A stretch of DNA of 64,000 nucleotides, taken from the NCBI RefSeq assembly GCF_958979055.1, contig NC_084889.1, positions 17,985,761 through 18,049,760 of the forward strand, in the 5' to 3' direction. Below are positions 11,703 to 21,268 of the stretch, piece after piece. The notes below the pieces were generated by a model. It searched no databases. It had not been told where the DNA came from and saw nothing but the letters and a program-made list of their open reading frames with translations. Made by a program: the position numbers and the translations under genes. The stretch comes from Alnus glutinosa. Taxonomy: Eukaryota; Streptophyta; Magnoliopsida; Fagales; Betulaceae. Positions within the stretch are counted from its first letter, which is position 1. The number at the start of each line of letters is the position of its first letter.

Positions 11703-11936
11703 AGTCAGCTCTACTTCTCCTACAAACACAAAGCCCATACAAATCCCGCTACTTGTCGTCGTCTTCTATTTCTAATCAAGTGGTGGAAGCAGAGGATGAC
11801 GTCGCAATAGCGAGCTCGGGAATCAGTCTGCCGCTCTCCGAAATCCTCAAAGAACTGAACAAGAAAGTCCCTGATTCCCTATTCAAAGTCCACCAGGAAG
11901 ATGGCTTCTCCATGACATATATTCCCTGGTACAAGT
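11703..11936 (+). pseudogene. Captured exon of a RAD52-like (organellar DNA-binding) gene
   Basis: An open frame reads SALLLLQTQSPYKSRYLSSS, which looks like an organelle transit peptide, then a linker, then LPLSEILKELNKKVPDSL and GFSMTYIPWY. From memory this matches the N-terminal part of plant RAD52-like proteins (RAD52-2/ODB type), which anneal single-stranded DNA in organelle recombination and repair. The match stops at ATTCCCTG|GTACAAG, which looks like a splice donor, so the fragment is one exon plus the start of an intron. There is no ATG in frame (the frame opens with TTG). It lies between the two TIRs of the Mutator-like element, so it is best explained as captured host sequence. Confidence is high that this is host-gene-derived and moderate for the family name. 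Confidence 0.6.
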
Positions 11937-12991
11937 ATCACTAGTCCACCACTTTTCTTTTCCTTCTTTTTCCTCTTCTTCACCTTTTCGATTTCGGTTT
12001 TTTGTTTTTGGTACCTATCAGAGTATGCCGGCCAAGGTGAGGCCGGCGTCCTTTGAGAACAACACCGGCCGCATCTTGGCCGGCCTCCTCAGAGGACACC
12101 GGCCATGGACCCTGAGAACGCCGGCGTCCTCTTTTTCTTTTCTTTTCTTTTCTTTTTTCTTTTTTTTTTCAAAATTTTTTTAAGCCTTTTTTTAAAAAAA
12201 GAAAAAAGAAAAAAAAAATGTGTGGCAGTGACGTGGTGAACAGAGACAGGTGTCGCGATATTAGGGGTGTTAAGTGGCGCTGATGTGGCAATCCGTTAAA
12301 TTTTGACCTGAAAAATAGACGGAGGTACCAAGTCCGTCTTTCCCCAAAACTCAGGTACCATCTAAGATACGAATTGAAATTGAGGTACCAAAAAATAAAG
12401 TTTTCAAAACTCAGGTACTAAAAATGTATTTAACCCTAAATTTTTTTGATTATGCGTTTAAACATATACTTACTATTGGGAATAATCTCATTTAGACCAG
12501 CCCATTTGAAAAATCATGGGCCTCCAGGCCAGTATTGACTCACAGAGAATTGTGAGCCCCAAGCCAAGACAATAAGACTCCCGGGTGGACCTAACCTAAA
12601 GAGATAGACACCTAAATGAGTCAACTCCAGCAAAGGCTATTTTCGGGGACGATATGACAGTCGGCTCATCCAGATTGTGTCCTAGGACCAAGATTCAACT
12701 TCTCACAAGTGTGTCTCGAGAACTCAGGTATTGGTCTTATCATAGAAGATGTCAAGGATGTTCATTCCTTGATCCATAGAAGGAAGGATATAGCAGGTTC
12801 TCAACCCTTGAAATTTCGAAACTAAGTCTCATCCAATGAAATCCGAATTAAGACCGTACTTGAAGCTGAATTGGAGTAGAAGTCAGAATCCAAGTCCAAT
12901 TAGGACTCGTTGAAGAATTTGGTCAATAGTCTTACACCCAGTTGGATTAGGGTAGGACTGCCGATCCAAGTCAAACTATTAGCACTCCCAA
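11795..12991. repeat. 1.2 kb tandem duplication, unit A
   Basis: Unit A runs from GATGACGTCGCAATAG inside the captured exon, through the right MULE arm and its target duplication, into the following LTR. Unit B (12992-14167) repeats it in the same order with few changes. At the junction the LTR sequence AGCACTCCCA is joined to AGATGACGTC. Confidence 0.93.
12477..12990 (+). mobile_element. LTR-like segment, copy cut by the duplication junction
   Basis: It starts TGGGAATAATCTC and matches 13654-14167. It stops at the tandem-duplication junction. Confidence 0.5.
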
Positions 12992-13135
12992 GATGACGTC
13001 ACAATAGTGAGCTCGGGAATCAGTCGGCCGCTCTCCGAAATCCTCAAAGAACTGAACAAGAAAGTCCCTGATTCCCTATTCAAAGTCCACCAGGAAGATG
13101 GCTTCTCCATGAAATATATTCCCTAGTACCAGTAT
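12992..13135 (+). pseudogene. Second partial copy of the captured RAD52-like exon
   Basis: The frame reads SGISRPLSEILKELNKKVPD and GFSMKYIP, after which the Trp codon has become a stop (TAG). At several positions this copy differs from the one in unit A. It arose from the tandem duplication and not from a second capture. Confidence 0.65.
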
Positions 13136-14167
13136 CACTAGTCCACCACTTTTCTTTTCCTTCTTTTTCCTCTTCTTCGCCTTTTCGATTTCGGTTTTTT
13201 GTTTTTGGTACCTATCAGAGTATGCCGGCCAAGGTGAGGCCAGCGTCCTTTGAGAACAACACCTGCCGCATCTTGGCCGACCTCCTCAAAGGACACCGGC
13301 CATGGACCCTGAGAACGCCGGCGTCCTCTTTTTCTTTTCTTTTCTTTTTTCTTTTTTTTTAAGCCTTTTTTTTTTTAAAGAAAAAAGAAAAAAAGTGTGT
13401 GGTAGTGACGTGGTGAACAGAGACAGGTGTCGCGATATTAGGGGTGTTAAGTGGCGCTGATGTGGCAATCTGTTAAATTTTGACCTGAAAAATAGACGGA
13501 AGTACCAAGTCCGTCTTTCCCCAAAACTCAGGTACCATCTAAGATACGAATTGAAACTAAGGTACCAAAAAATAAAGTTTTCAAACCTCAGGTACTAAAA
13601 ACGTATTTAACCCTAAATTTTTTTGATTATGCCTTTAAACATATACTTACTATTGAGAATAATCTCATTTAGACCAGCCCATTTGAAAAATCATGGGCCT
13701 CCAGGCCAGTATTGACTCACAAAAAATTGTGAGCCCCAAGCCAAGACAATAAGACTCCCGGGTGGACCTAACCCAAAGAGATAGACACCTAAACGAGTCA
13801 ACCCCAGCGAAGGCTATTTTCGGGGACGATATGACAGTCGGCTCGTCCAGATTGTGTCCTAGGACCAAGATTCAACTTCTCACAAGTATGTCTCGAGAAC
13901 TCAAGTATTGGTCTTATCATAGAAGATGTCAAGGATGTTCATTCCTTGATCCATAGAAGGAAGGATATAGCAGGTTCTCAACCCCTGAAATTTCGAAACT
14001 AAGTCTCATCCAATGAAATCCGAATTAAGACCATACTTGAAGCTGAATTGGAGTAGAAGTCAGAATCCAAGTTCAATTAGGACTTGTTGAAGAATTTGGT
14101 CAACAGTCTTACACCCAGTTGGATTAGGGTAGGATTGCCGAGCCAAGTCAAACTATTAGCACTCCCA
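12992..14167. repeat. 1.2 kb tandem duplication, unit B
   Basis: It contains a second copy of the 3' part of the RAD52-like exon (about 12992-13135), a second right MULE arm ending CCC at 13613 with the same TAAATTTTT flank, and a second copy of the LTR start. It carries scattered base changes and a few length differences in T runs relative to unit A. Confidence 0.93.
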
Positions 14168-14443
14168 GTTAAAGTTGGAGTAGAAACCGTAATCCATGTT
14201 TGACTACAACTCGTAGCCTATAAATAGGCTCTAATACCATGTATAAACCCTAGACTGAATTATTGTGCGTTTGGCATACTTAATTTTCTCCCAGAGACTT
14301 ACTTAAGCATTGGAGTGAGACCCCGCAATCACTCCACGCGAGTTCTCTCTTAATTTTAGTTGTTTTGCAATGATCGTGGGAACGTGAAGAACATCGAAGA
14401 ATATGTTGTTCACACCGTACCGGAAACTACTCTAACACTTACA
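13654..14443 (+). mobile_element. Probable LTR (about 0.8 kb)
   Basis: The segment starts TGAGAATAATC and ends CTAACACTTACA. It carries a TATA-like CTATAAATAGG at about 14218 and a downstream region typical of an LTR transcript start. No primer-binding site, polypurine tract or clear 5-bp target duplication is seen, so it may be a solo or truncated LTR. Confidence 0.5.
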
Positions 14444-14452
14444 ATGTATAGT

Positions 14453-14929
14453 AGGGGTAAAAATGCGGGTAGATAATAACCGACCGCATCCATTATCCAT
14501 ACATCACCGTTATCTGCTATCCACTTATGCGAATAGCGGTTTTAAGGTATGCGGATGCTGTTAATAACCGCATCCGTATTTCCTTTATATATAATTTATA
14601 ATATATATTGAATTAAATCTATTAAATCCTAATTACTCTATGGGACAATGATCATCTATGGTTGATAATCGTACATTGTGTAACAAGTGAAATATTAATT
14701 TATTTAAGCTCGCATATATTAATAACAACATTATTTAATCTTGCATATAGATTTAGATAGTAATCCAAAACACTCATTATCTTGTATGCGGATGGAAGAT
14801 AATAATCTTGCAAATGCGGATAGTAATCGCATTATGTGGATGCGGATACAGATACCTAAAAGTGATAAATGCATTATGCAGATATGGATGTGGATATTGC
14901 TAATAACCACATATGCATTTTAACCCCCA
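14453..14929. mobile_element. hAT-like non-autonomous MITE (477 bp)
   Basis: The termini are inverted: left AGGGGTAAAAATGCGG, right ending ATGCATTTTAACCCCCA. The flanks ATGTATAGT (14444-14452) and ATGCATAGT (14930-14938) are a target duplication of 8-9 bp with one mismatch. The unoccupied site ATGCATAGT is seen once at 5407-5415 in the other copy of the 188-bp repeat. The interior is full of GCGGAT/ATCCGC words in both orientations and codes for nothing. Confidence 0.75.
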
Positions 14930-15117
14930 ATGCATAGTAAAAGTAAAAGATTAATTGAAATAAACTACTTCTAATGATAACCTATTATCTATAATATTCA
15001 AATCCTAATTCTAATAAAAATAAAAGACGAACTAGAATAAATCACTTTTAATGTGATAACATATTATCTTTAAATTATTTAAATCTAATCATAAAATCCT
15101 TTCTTGTAGACCTATAA
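14930..15117. repeat. 188-bp direct repeat, right copy
   Basis: It is the same as 5407-5594 apart from scattered substitutions. It lies directly to the right of the MITE. Confidence 0.85.
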
Positions 15118-15145
15118 CGGGGACATAAATTTTCTCTAAATTGAG

Positions 15146-16383
15146 GGATGCATGCATAAACCTCAAAAACCTCTTCTAGAGAGAGAAGCTCTCAACTTTC
15201 TAGAGAGAGAGAGAGAGCGTGCTTTCAAAGACTTGCTTGCCGGAGGAGGGAGGTTTCATGCCTCCCTCCTCCCGGTCTTTTGTCCTCCAAGCTCCTAAAT
15301 CTTTGGAGTTTTTGTCCCTCCCTGGCTTTACCAGTGGAGGATGGCTTTTCTTCCTACCATTAGGGTAGGGAGCTTTAGTTCCCTCGGACCAGTTCCGGTG
15401 GTGGTTTTGTCTTTTGACTCTTCGGGGTTGTGAAGTTTTTTATTGTGTTTTCTTTGGTTTCTTCTTTGCTTTTTCGGGCAGAAAATTTCCAGTGATTTTG
15501 TTGACTTAGTTCCGGTTGTTTTCCTTGAGTCCTCGGCGTTTATCGTCTCCTCTGGTAGTGCGTTTAAAGTCTTTATTTCAGAGCCAGATCTGTACGTTTT
15601 CACCGGAGATATCCTGTCACGCGCCCTCTAGCTGCTTTCGCCGCCATCTTCCGGTCCAACCGTCTCAAGCTGTGGTCGTGTCGTTATTCCCAGACCGACG
15701 CATGGCCTGAACGCACCGGGAACTAGTTTCCCGGATCGGCGCGTGAGGGCTACGCTTCATTACTCAGGCCTAGTTCGTGGTAGTTGGTGGTGGTTCATGG
15801 TGGTTGGGTGCTGCTGGGGTCTCGGGAGATGGCGCGTGTCTTGCATGCGCAGACTCAGGCAATGGCTGGCTCTTTTCCGGCGAGGGTAGTGGATTTTTTT
15901 CTGTTTGGATTTGTATATTCTTGTCTTTTCACAGTGTATCTTTGCAATGGGCTGATATTATATGGGCTTTTAGGTGGCTTTTAGCTAGACCAAGCTTCTT
16001 ATCTTTAGTTGGGTTGTGCTTTATTGTATTGAGATGCCCAAATGTATGTTCATGTAATGTTAGCCTGTTGTATTTGATAGCTGCTTTAAGTCAGATTTTA
16101 TCCTGACTTAGTGGGTGGAGATTCTTTATCTCTGGTCACTACATTGGCCGTAATGTTAGTCTTTTGTATTTGATAGCTACTTTAAGTCAGGTTTTATACT
16201 AACTTAGTGGGTGAAGATTCTTTATCTCTGGTCACTGCATTGGCCTACAAGCAGAGCTTTCGCCTTCGGGCGGTGGAATCGCCTTCTGTTTTACTCTTGT
16301 AATTGTATTGACCTTTGGTCACTTGTAATCCCCTTTTGGGGCTTTTATCAGTAATCAAGGTGATGTTCAAAAAAAAAAAAAAA
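15146..16383 (+). mobile_element. Non-coding LINE-like retroposon with poly-A tail
   Basis: The segment ends in a 15-base A tract (16369-16383). It is flanked by a perfect 14-bp target duplication, TTCTCTAAATTGAG, at 15132-15145 and 16384-16397, which is the mark of target-primed reverse transcription. It has no reverse-transcriptase motif. The 5' part is CT/GA-rich like a LINE 5' UTR; the 3' part has a 96-bp tandem duplication (16054-16149 and 16150-16245). It could be an internally deleted LINE or a non-autonomous relative; a processed transcript of a host gene is less likely but not excluded. Confidence 0.75.
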
Positions 16384-16572
16384 TTCTCTAAATTGAGATG
16401 GAGAAATTATTTTCAACCTACGGAAATTGTATTTGTTTTGGATATTTTGAAAACCCATGCATTATCTACCGTTTGGCCTCATATATTCTGTATTTGCTTT
16501 GAGTTCGGTTTTGAATATCGAGTCCAATACGAATTCGAGTGAGCTTCTGTATGAGTATTTACTCCTTGTTTT

Positions 16573-16707
16573 TTTTTTTGACATTTTTTTTTTTTTTTTT
16601 GACATGTCCATACAAGAGGGAGAGGGGAGATTCGAACTAATGACCTCCGCTTCATGAGGCGTGGTTCCCAGCCGATTGAGCTACCCCTTGAAGACTTTTT
16701 TGACATG
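16573..16707 (-). mobile_element. tRNA-derived SINE
   Basis: On the minus strand the head has TAGCTCAATCGG (A box, plus-strand 16671-16682) and GGTCATTAGTTCGAATC (B box, 16629-16645), the internal RNA polymerase III promoter of tRNA genes. A short unrelated body and a poly-A tail follow (poly-T on the plus strand, about 16585-16600). The copies of ATTTACTCCTTGTTTT at 16557-16572 and 16708-16723 are a perfect 16-bp target duplication. It lies in the 3' flank of UGT gene 1 and is missing from the matching flank of gene 2. Confidence 0.85.
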
Positions 16708-16859
16708 ATTTACTCCTTGTTTTGAAACAAAACAAATACCAAATTCAATTTTACCAATGAATTCTAACTGCGATTTGTCTTTTTATTTCAGTTTGAAAAT
16801 TTTGAAAATGAAATAAAAAATAAAAACAAGAAGAATATGCTTTCAAGTTCCAAACAAGC

Positions 16860-17272
16860 TGTAACACATGCCTATGGATTAGGCCAAGTAAGAATAATTC
16901 AATCACATGGGTAGAAATAGTTCAATCACATGGGCTTTATTAGATAGTTATAACTGAATGGGTTTTGTTAGTTTGTTATAACACTTGGGCTTAGCTGGCA
17001 ACAGTGGGTTATTCTATAAAAGCCCAAATTTATCTTGTATTGGATCATTCAGTGAATTGTAATCTCAAGTTGAGTTTTATGGGTCGATTAGCTTAGAAGT
17101 AGACCGGAGGCTAGTTAATCATCGAAATTGACCTATCTTGTAATCGTTTGTCTCATTCAATACAATCATTCAGTTCTATTTCTCAATTCATTTTTTAAAC
17201 ACTTCTACCATTTTCCATTATTCACCATAGAAAATATACAGAAAAACACAAAAGATCTTTAGGTGTGTTACA
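16860..17272 (+). mobile_element. Solo LTR (413 bp)
   Basis: The segment starts TGTAACACATG and ends GGTGTGTTACA, so its ends are inverted. It is flanked by the 5-bp target duplication CAAGC at 16855-16859 and 17273-17277. A TATA-like CTATAAAAG lies near 17015. There is no internal region. The paralogous flank of UGT gene 2 near 28085-28100 reads CCAACAAGTGGTGCATGTAAG, the site without the insertion. Confidence 0.85.
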
Positions 17273-17277
17273 CAAGC

Positions 17278-17754
17278 AGTGCATCTAAGAAACACGTAAT
17301 TTTTTATTAGAATTATTTAAAAAATATGTACTTCTCACATGCTTAAGAAACATATGACAATATTATAGATCGATAGTATTTTCTTCAAATTAATTTAAAA
17401 GAAATTTCCACTCGAATGAATATACCATTCAAATTTAAAGTACTTAATAAAAAAATACAATTCTCTACTTTAACTACTTTTTTTATTATTATTATTATTA
17501 TTATTTTTATTTTATTTTATGCACACTTTATCAAATTTTCTATTTGTTTTCTTTACTTTACTTTATTTTATTTTTATTATTATTATTATACTCTTCCAAC
17601 AACCCATTTGGACATAAAAAGAAAGAGGGAGAATACAAAAGAAAAGCAATAAAATGATTATACATTGTGCTACCCTAAATTGCCCCTAACTAATCTCTTG
17701 GAGGGAAAAAAAACTCTTCATATGATTAGTTTAGCCATATTATTGAAGGTGCTC
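17278..17754. other. 3' flank of UGT gene 1, AT-rich, with (ATT)n
   Basis: It is homologous to about 28095-28260 downstream of UGT gene 2 (shared words AAGAAACA, TCACATG, TATTATAG, TTTAAAAGAAATTTAC). It has ATT microsatellites at about 17484-17505 and 17571-17590. No gene is seen. Confidence 0.7.
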
Positions 17755-19149
17755 TTACTTTTTATAATTAGCTAATCGCTTTGCCATCTCGTTCAAATCT
17801 TGATGTGAACTTCCGCCTTTCCCGGCAACCAGGGCCGCATCACTAAGTTCTTTGGCTCGAACCCTCTCTGGCCTATCTCCCACAACCGAGATTCCCAATA
17901 GTCGAGCCAACTCGCTAGATTCTGGAATGTTTTGAGTGCCCTCACCGACTGAGATTCCCACCCCTAATTGGTCCACCAACAACTTGGAATTCGTGAATTG
18001 GTCTGCACCCATCGGCCATGTCAGCATCACAACGCCCGCTGCAATTCCTTCCAACACCGAGTTCCACCCGCAGTGAGTCAAGAACGCACCCACGGCTCGG
18101 TGCCTCAGAATGGTCACCTGTGGGGCCCACCCTTTGATCACAAAACCTCTTCCACGAACACGACCTTCAAACCCATCAGGAATCACGCCGTGGTCGTCCT
18201 GCGCCTGTCCCCCATCGGGCACCCTCAAGCACAAAATGAACTGGACCCCGCTAACTTCCAGCGCAGCTGCCAGCACATCCATTTGCTGACTATTCAACAC
18301 TACGCGACTGCCAAAGCAAACGTAGACAACCGAGTCGGTAGGACGAGAGTCCAGCCACGTCATGACCTCATGACATGGCACAGAGCTGGCCCCACCTCTA
18401 TTAACAGGTTCCTCCGAATCACCGTCCACCGGAGGCAATACAGGACCCACAGCCCACACGCGATCTTTCCCTAGTTCTCTCTTCAAATGCTCAATGTAAA
18501 CGCCTTCCAACTCCGCGAATGAGTTCAACACCAATCCCCAACTCGCGATGTTGGCCAGCATGTTATTTCTGTAAAAGTCCCAATCTGGGTCTCCTTCTTG
18601 ACCGATTCTAAAGTGCTGAGGGACCTGCCACCAAGGGTAAACAGGGGAATTCGGGATTCTCGGAAGCGAAACTAGGAAATTGATGTTCTCTGGATCATCG
18701 TTCTTCGGTGGGTCGCGACTAATGGAAAAACCCACTGACAGCCCAAAGGCACCGGACGGCGAGAAGACGAGTCGTGGTACGCCTAGCTCGCACGCGAGGT
18801 GGTGGGTCCAGCCGAGGAAGAAATCTGAAATAATAGCCACAGGCGGCGAGGAATGGGATTGGAACCACTGGAGGAGGATAGGATAGTGAAGGTCACGCAA
18901 GGCGCGCATGTTAGCGATGTGCCTCTTTTGTGGGGGAGGCGTAATATCAGGGGCGGGGAGGACCAAGTGGTTGAGAGAAGATGGGTGGGAGGAGATGTAC
19001 GGGTCAAGTAAAGGGAGGTTATTGGGGGTTACCAAAACGGTGACGGTTAGGCCGCGGGTGAGTAACTCCCGGGTGAGGTCAAGGAGGGGAATAATGTGGC
19101 CTGCGGTTGGGTAGGGATAAGCGAGGACGTGCAGGGCAGGGGTGGACAT
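17755..19149 (-). CDS. UDP-glycosyltransferase, UGT89-like (gene 1)
   Basis: A complete intronless frame of 464 residues from an ATG. Plant family-1 UGTs move a sugar from a UDP-sugar to small molecules such as flavonols and hormones in the cytosol; UGT89 members act on flavonols and benzoates. The catalytic His is H18 in YPTAGHIIP and the likely partner Asp is D109 in IISDFFLGW. The PSPG box runs from W341 (WAPQ) through HCGWNS to Q384 (GADQ); a final Gln is usual for UDP-glucose or UDP-rhamnose users. The length fits the family. Residue V374 stands where the box nearly always has Pro (GVP to GVV). The family is sure; UGT89 (group B) is likely; the substrate is unknown. It is a tandem paralogue of the gene at 28523-29914. 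Confidence 0.93.
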   Translation of the reverse strand: MSTPALHVLAYPYPTAGHIIPLLDLTRELLTRGLTVTVLVTPNNLPLLDPYISSHPSSLNHLVLPAPDITPPPQKRHIANMRALRDLHYPILLQWFQSHSSPPVAIISDFFLGWTHHLACELGVPRLVFSPSGAFGLSVGFSISRDPPKNDDPENINFLVSLPRIPNSPVYPWWQVPQHFRIGQEGDPDWDFYRNNMLANIASWGLVLNSFAELEGVYIEHLKRELGKDRVWAVGPVLPPVDGDSEEPVNRGGASSVPCHEVMTWLDSRPTDSVVYVCFGSRVVLNSQQMDVLAAALEVSGVQFILCLRVPDGGQAQDDHGVIPDGFEGRVRGRGFVIKGWAPQVTILRHRAVGAFLTHCGWNSVLEGIAAGVVMLTWPMGADQFTNSKLLVDQLGVGISVGEGTQNIPESSELARLLGISVVGDRPERVRAKELSDAALVAGKGGSSHQDLNEMAKRLANYKK

Positions 19150-19310
19150 GGTTAAGAAAGTTGGGAGGCTATTCGGTGGCAGTGGTGCTAAAATTGGTAA
19201 TGGGGCTGTTGCTTTTATCTAGAGGATGATCGAGCTTGTCGTGTGGAATTTCTCTTCTTTGCTCAGTTCTTCGGCTTTGACTTTGTGGTTTATATTCCAA
19301 CTTTTTTCTA

Positions 19311-19324
19311 CGTCACGCCTGACG
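19311..19324. promoter_or_regulatory. Inverted TGACG pair upstream of UGT gene 1
   Basis: CGTCACGCCTGACG places two TGACG half-sites in inverted orientation with a 4-bp gap, about 162-175 bases upstream of the start codon. TGACG is the core of TGA-type bZIP (as-1-like) sites, which often control stress-induced UGT genes. The same arrangement lies upstream of UGT gene 2, in flanks that otherwise align poorly. Confidence 0.45.
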
Positions 19325-19383
19325 ACAGGAGCGATGAACGGTCGGTGTGAACAGACAAGATTGCTTTCGTTATTATAAGGAAA

Positions 19384-20185
19384 ATGTTACTTATACATCA
19401 CTCTCACAACAATTACACTTATACAACGCACCTCACAACAATTACACCTATACAACGCACATTGAGGTGGGACCTTATTATAAACAATGAATGGTCCAAA
19501 TGCATTCGCCCCTTGCCTTTGCTGATGCCAAAGCAATCTGTGGCCGTTCATTTGGAACACTACTTGTTGGCAAAAAGTCAAATGCAATCAACTATTCGAG
19601 TTGTTGTATACGTCGCGTGCGTCAAGACTCTAGCTCTTTGTTCGGCTCTTGACCCACATGGCAGGGTTTTCTTCTTATTTTTTTTTTAATTAAAAAATAA
19701 AAATAAAAATAAAAATAAAAATCTTTCGTTTAAACACACAAGGGTCCAGCATTTCAAAATTCCCAAAAAAATTCACTTTCGTTTCCCTACCTTTCCATTT
19801 TCCTCCATCTCCTCCAACGGATTTGGATTCTTTCTATTTAAAATGGAGAAAATAAAATGTAAAAAGATAATTATGTTCTTACTTTATAACTAAATAGAAA
19901 GAATCATCTTCATTTAAAATAGAGAGGATCATGTTCTTCTTCCAACTCTCTCTCCCACCAACCACCACCCTTCGGAGCATCGCCGACCACCGTATTCTTT
20001 CTACGGCCTCTCTCTCTCTCTCTCTCTCTCACTCTCTCTCCACGGTCGGCCACTATGAATTTTTGTTGTGTTCTTTTTTCTCTCTCAATGGCCGGTCACT
20101 ATTTTTTTATTATTATTATTATTATTTTTTATGAATACCAATGCTTGTTTTTGTTGTGATAATTTTTTGTTGTTTCTTTTTTGTT
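19384..20185. other. Non-coding: short repeats and microsatellites
   Basis: A 30-odd-base unit (CACAACAATTACAC and TATACAACGCAC) is repeated near 19403-19462. There are (AAAAT)n near 19690-19722, (CT)n near 20010-20045 and (TTA)n near 20107-20127. I see no gene; the short frames are chance. Confidence 0.6.
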
Positions 20186-20235
20186 CTTGAAGATGCTTGC
20201 CGGGTGTTCGACAAAATGTCTGAAACGAATGACAT
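20186..20235 (+). pseudogene. Isolated PPR-motif scrap
   Basis: The plus strand reads LEDACRVFDKMSETND, which looks like one pentatricopeptide-repeat motif, as in PPR proteins that bind organelle RNA. The frame is closed shortly after and no further PPR motif is visible nearby. With one motif the call is tentative. Confidence 0.4.
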
Positions 20236-21095
20236 GTTATTTATTTGTTTTGGCGAATGACTATATATATAGTGACTCAACTAAGAAAACCCTTATATAG
20301 AACAACTATTTGAATTTATTTGGTTTGCTTTCAGGGTTTATGCTATTTTGGGTTTGGAACTTGGGGGTTATGTTAATTTATAACGGGTTTTTGTTGCTTT
20401 GTTACTGAGAGAGAGATTGGAGCTGTTTTGTGTGTTGCTTTGGAAAGTTCATGATGCTTAGCATTTTTAACCGTGTATAATAATGCATGGTTAGGGAATG
20501 TATGTGTTTATGATCATCTCTAACAACTCCTATGTTATTCAAGAAATTTAGTTTTGCAGGTTTAAAATATGTGCTTTGTTTGTTTGCTTGGAAAGATAAG
20601 GTAGAGGGATAGAGGATAAGTGAAATAGTGAAAGGGCTAAACTTTGGGAGTTGTTAACTTTTTATTTGGAATGTTATGGATTTGTTGGTAATGTTGGTGC
20701 TGTTCTTGTGTTTCATCGATGAGAAATTTTTGAGGGAAAAGAGAAAGGTTATTGTTTGTGGTTTGGAAAACTGAGGGAGAGAGGAGGAGAAAGAAATGTC
20801 AGATAAGAATGCTAAATCCAAAAAAAAAAAAAACTGTTTTTTTATGTAATTATATTATGGTTTGCATCTGGCAGTAACTATTTGAGTGTAAATGTAGTTA
20901 GCTGGGTTACTTTTCTGATGTGGCAGAGAACTGTTAAATTGGTTATCTGAAAAAGAAAAATAGTGAACTACTAAATTGGTTGTCCGAATCTTAGTGCCTT
21001 CCATGCTAAATGCAAACTGCCCATGATGAATGATCATGCCCTATTTTTGAATTCAACTTCTTTTCACATTTTTTTTTTTTGGAATATCTGTGCAG

Positions 21096-21268
21096 TTCCA
21101 AATGGATGCAACGACCTTGATCTGGACAATTACTCATGGACGCAGACACTACAAGAGGTCACTTTAAATGTTCCCATGCCTACTAGAACTAAATCAAGGT
21201 TTGTTGTATGTGAAATAAAAAAGAACTATCTCAGAGTAGGACTTAGGGGCCAGTCTCCAATAATTGAG
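21096..21268 (+). pseudogene. Single exon of a NudC/BOBBER-like co-chaperone gene
   Basis: An exon with a good acceptor (a T-rich tract then TGCAG) and donor (GAG|GTAAGT) encodes NYSWTQTLQEVTLNVPMP, then CEIKKNYLRVGLRGQSP. This is the start of the CS (p23-like) domain of plant NudC proteins such as BOBBER1, small heat-shock-type co-chaperones. The following CS-domain exons and the N-terminal part are not found in the next 1.5 kb or before it. The exon itself is open. It is an orphan piece, probably a duplicated or captured fragment. Confidence 0.75.

Larger units (their letters stand above)
5604..12436. mobile_element. Mutator-like Pack-MULE with long TIRs and nested gypsy element
   Basis: The element starts GGGTTAAATATG and ends in the inverse, GTATTTAACCC. 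Its left arm (5604 to about 6000) and right arm (about 11965 to 12436) are inverted repeats about 400-470 bp long, sharing blocks such as GGTACCTGAGTTTT, the GGCCGGCGTCC cluster and GATAGGTACC. The flanks are TAAACTTTT (5595-5603) and TAAATTTTT (12437-12445), a 9-bp target duplication with one mismatch, as expected for Mutator-like elements. Between the arms are a captured host exon (11703-11936) and a later gypsy insertion (6060-11657). No transposase is seen, so the element is non-autonomous. Without the gypsy element it would be about 1.2 kb. Confidence 0.8.

Noticed and set aside
12477..14443. Complete LTR retrotransposon between the two LTR-like copies
   Set aside because: The two copies come from the tandem duplication that also contains the MULE arm; there is no interior, primer site or polypurine tract between them.
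15443..16106. Short frames in the retroposon as a host gene
   Set aside because: They overlap in several frames, none has a recognisable domain, and the segment is bounded by poly-A and a target duplication.
16629..16688. A tRNA gene on the minus strand
   Set aside because: A and B boxes are present but the sequence goes on into a body and poly-A tail and is flanked by a target duplication, so it is a SINE.
17968..18474. 168-codon plus-strand frame opposite UGT gene 1
   Set aside because: It is the antisense shadow of the glycosyltransferase coding sequence.
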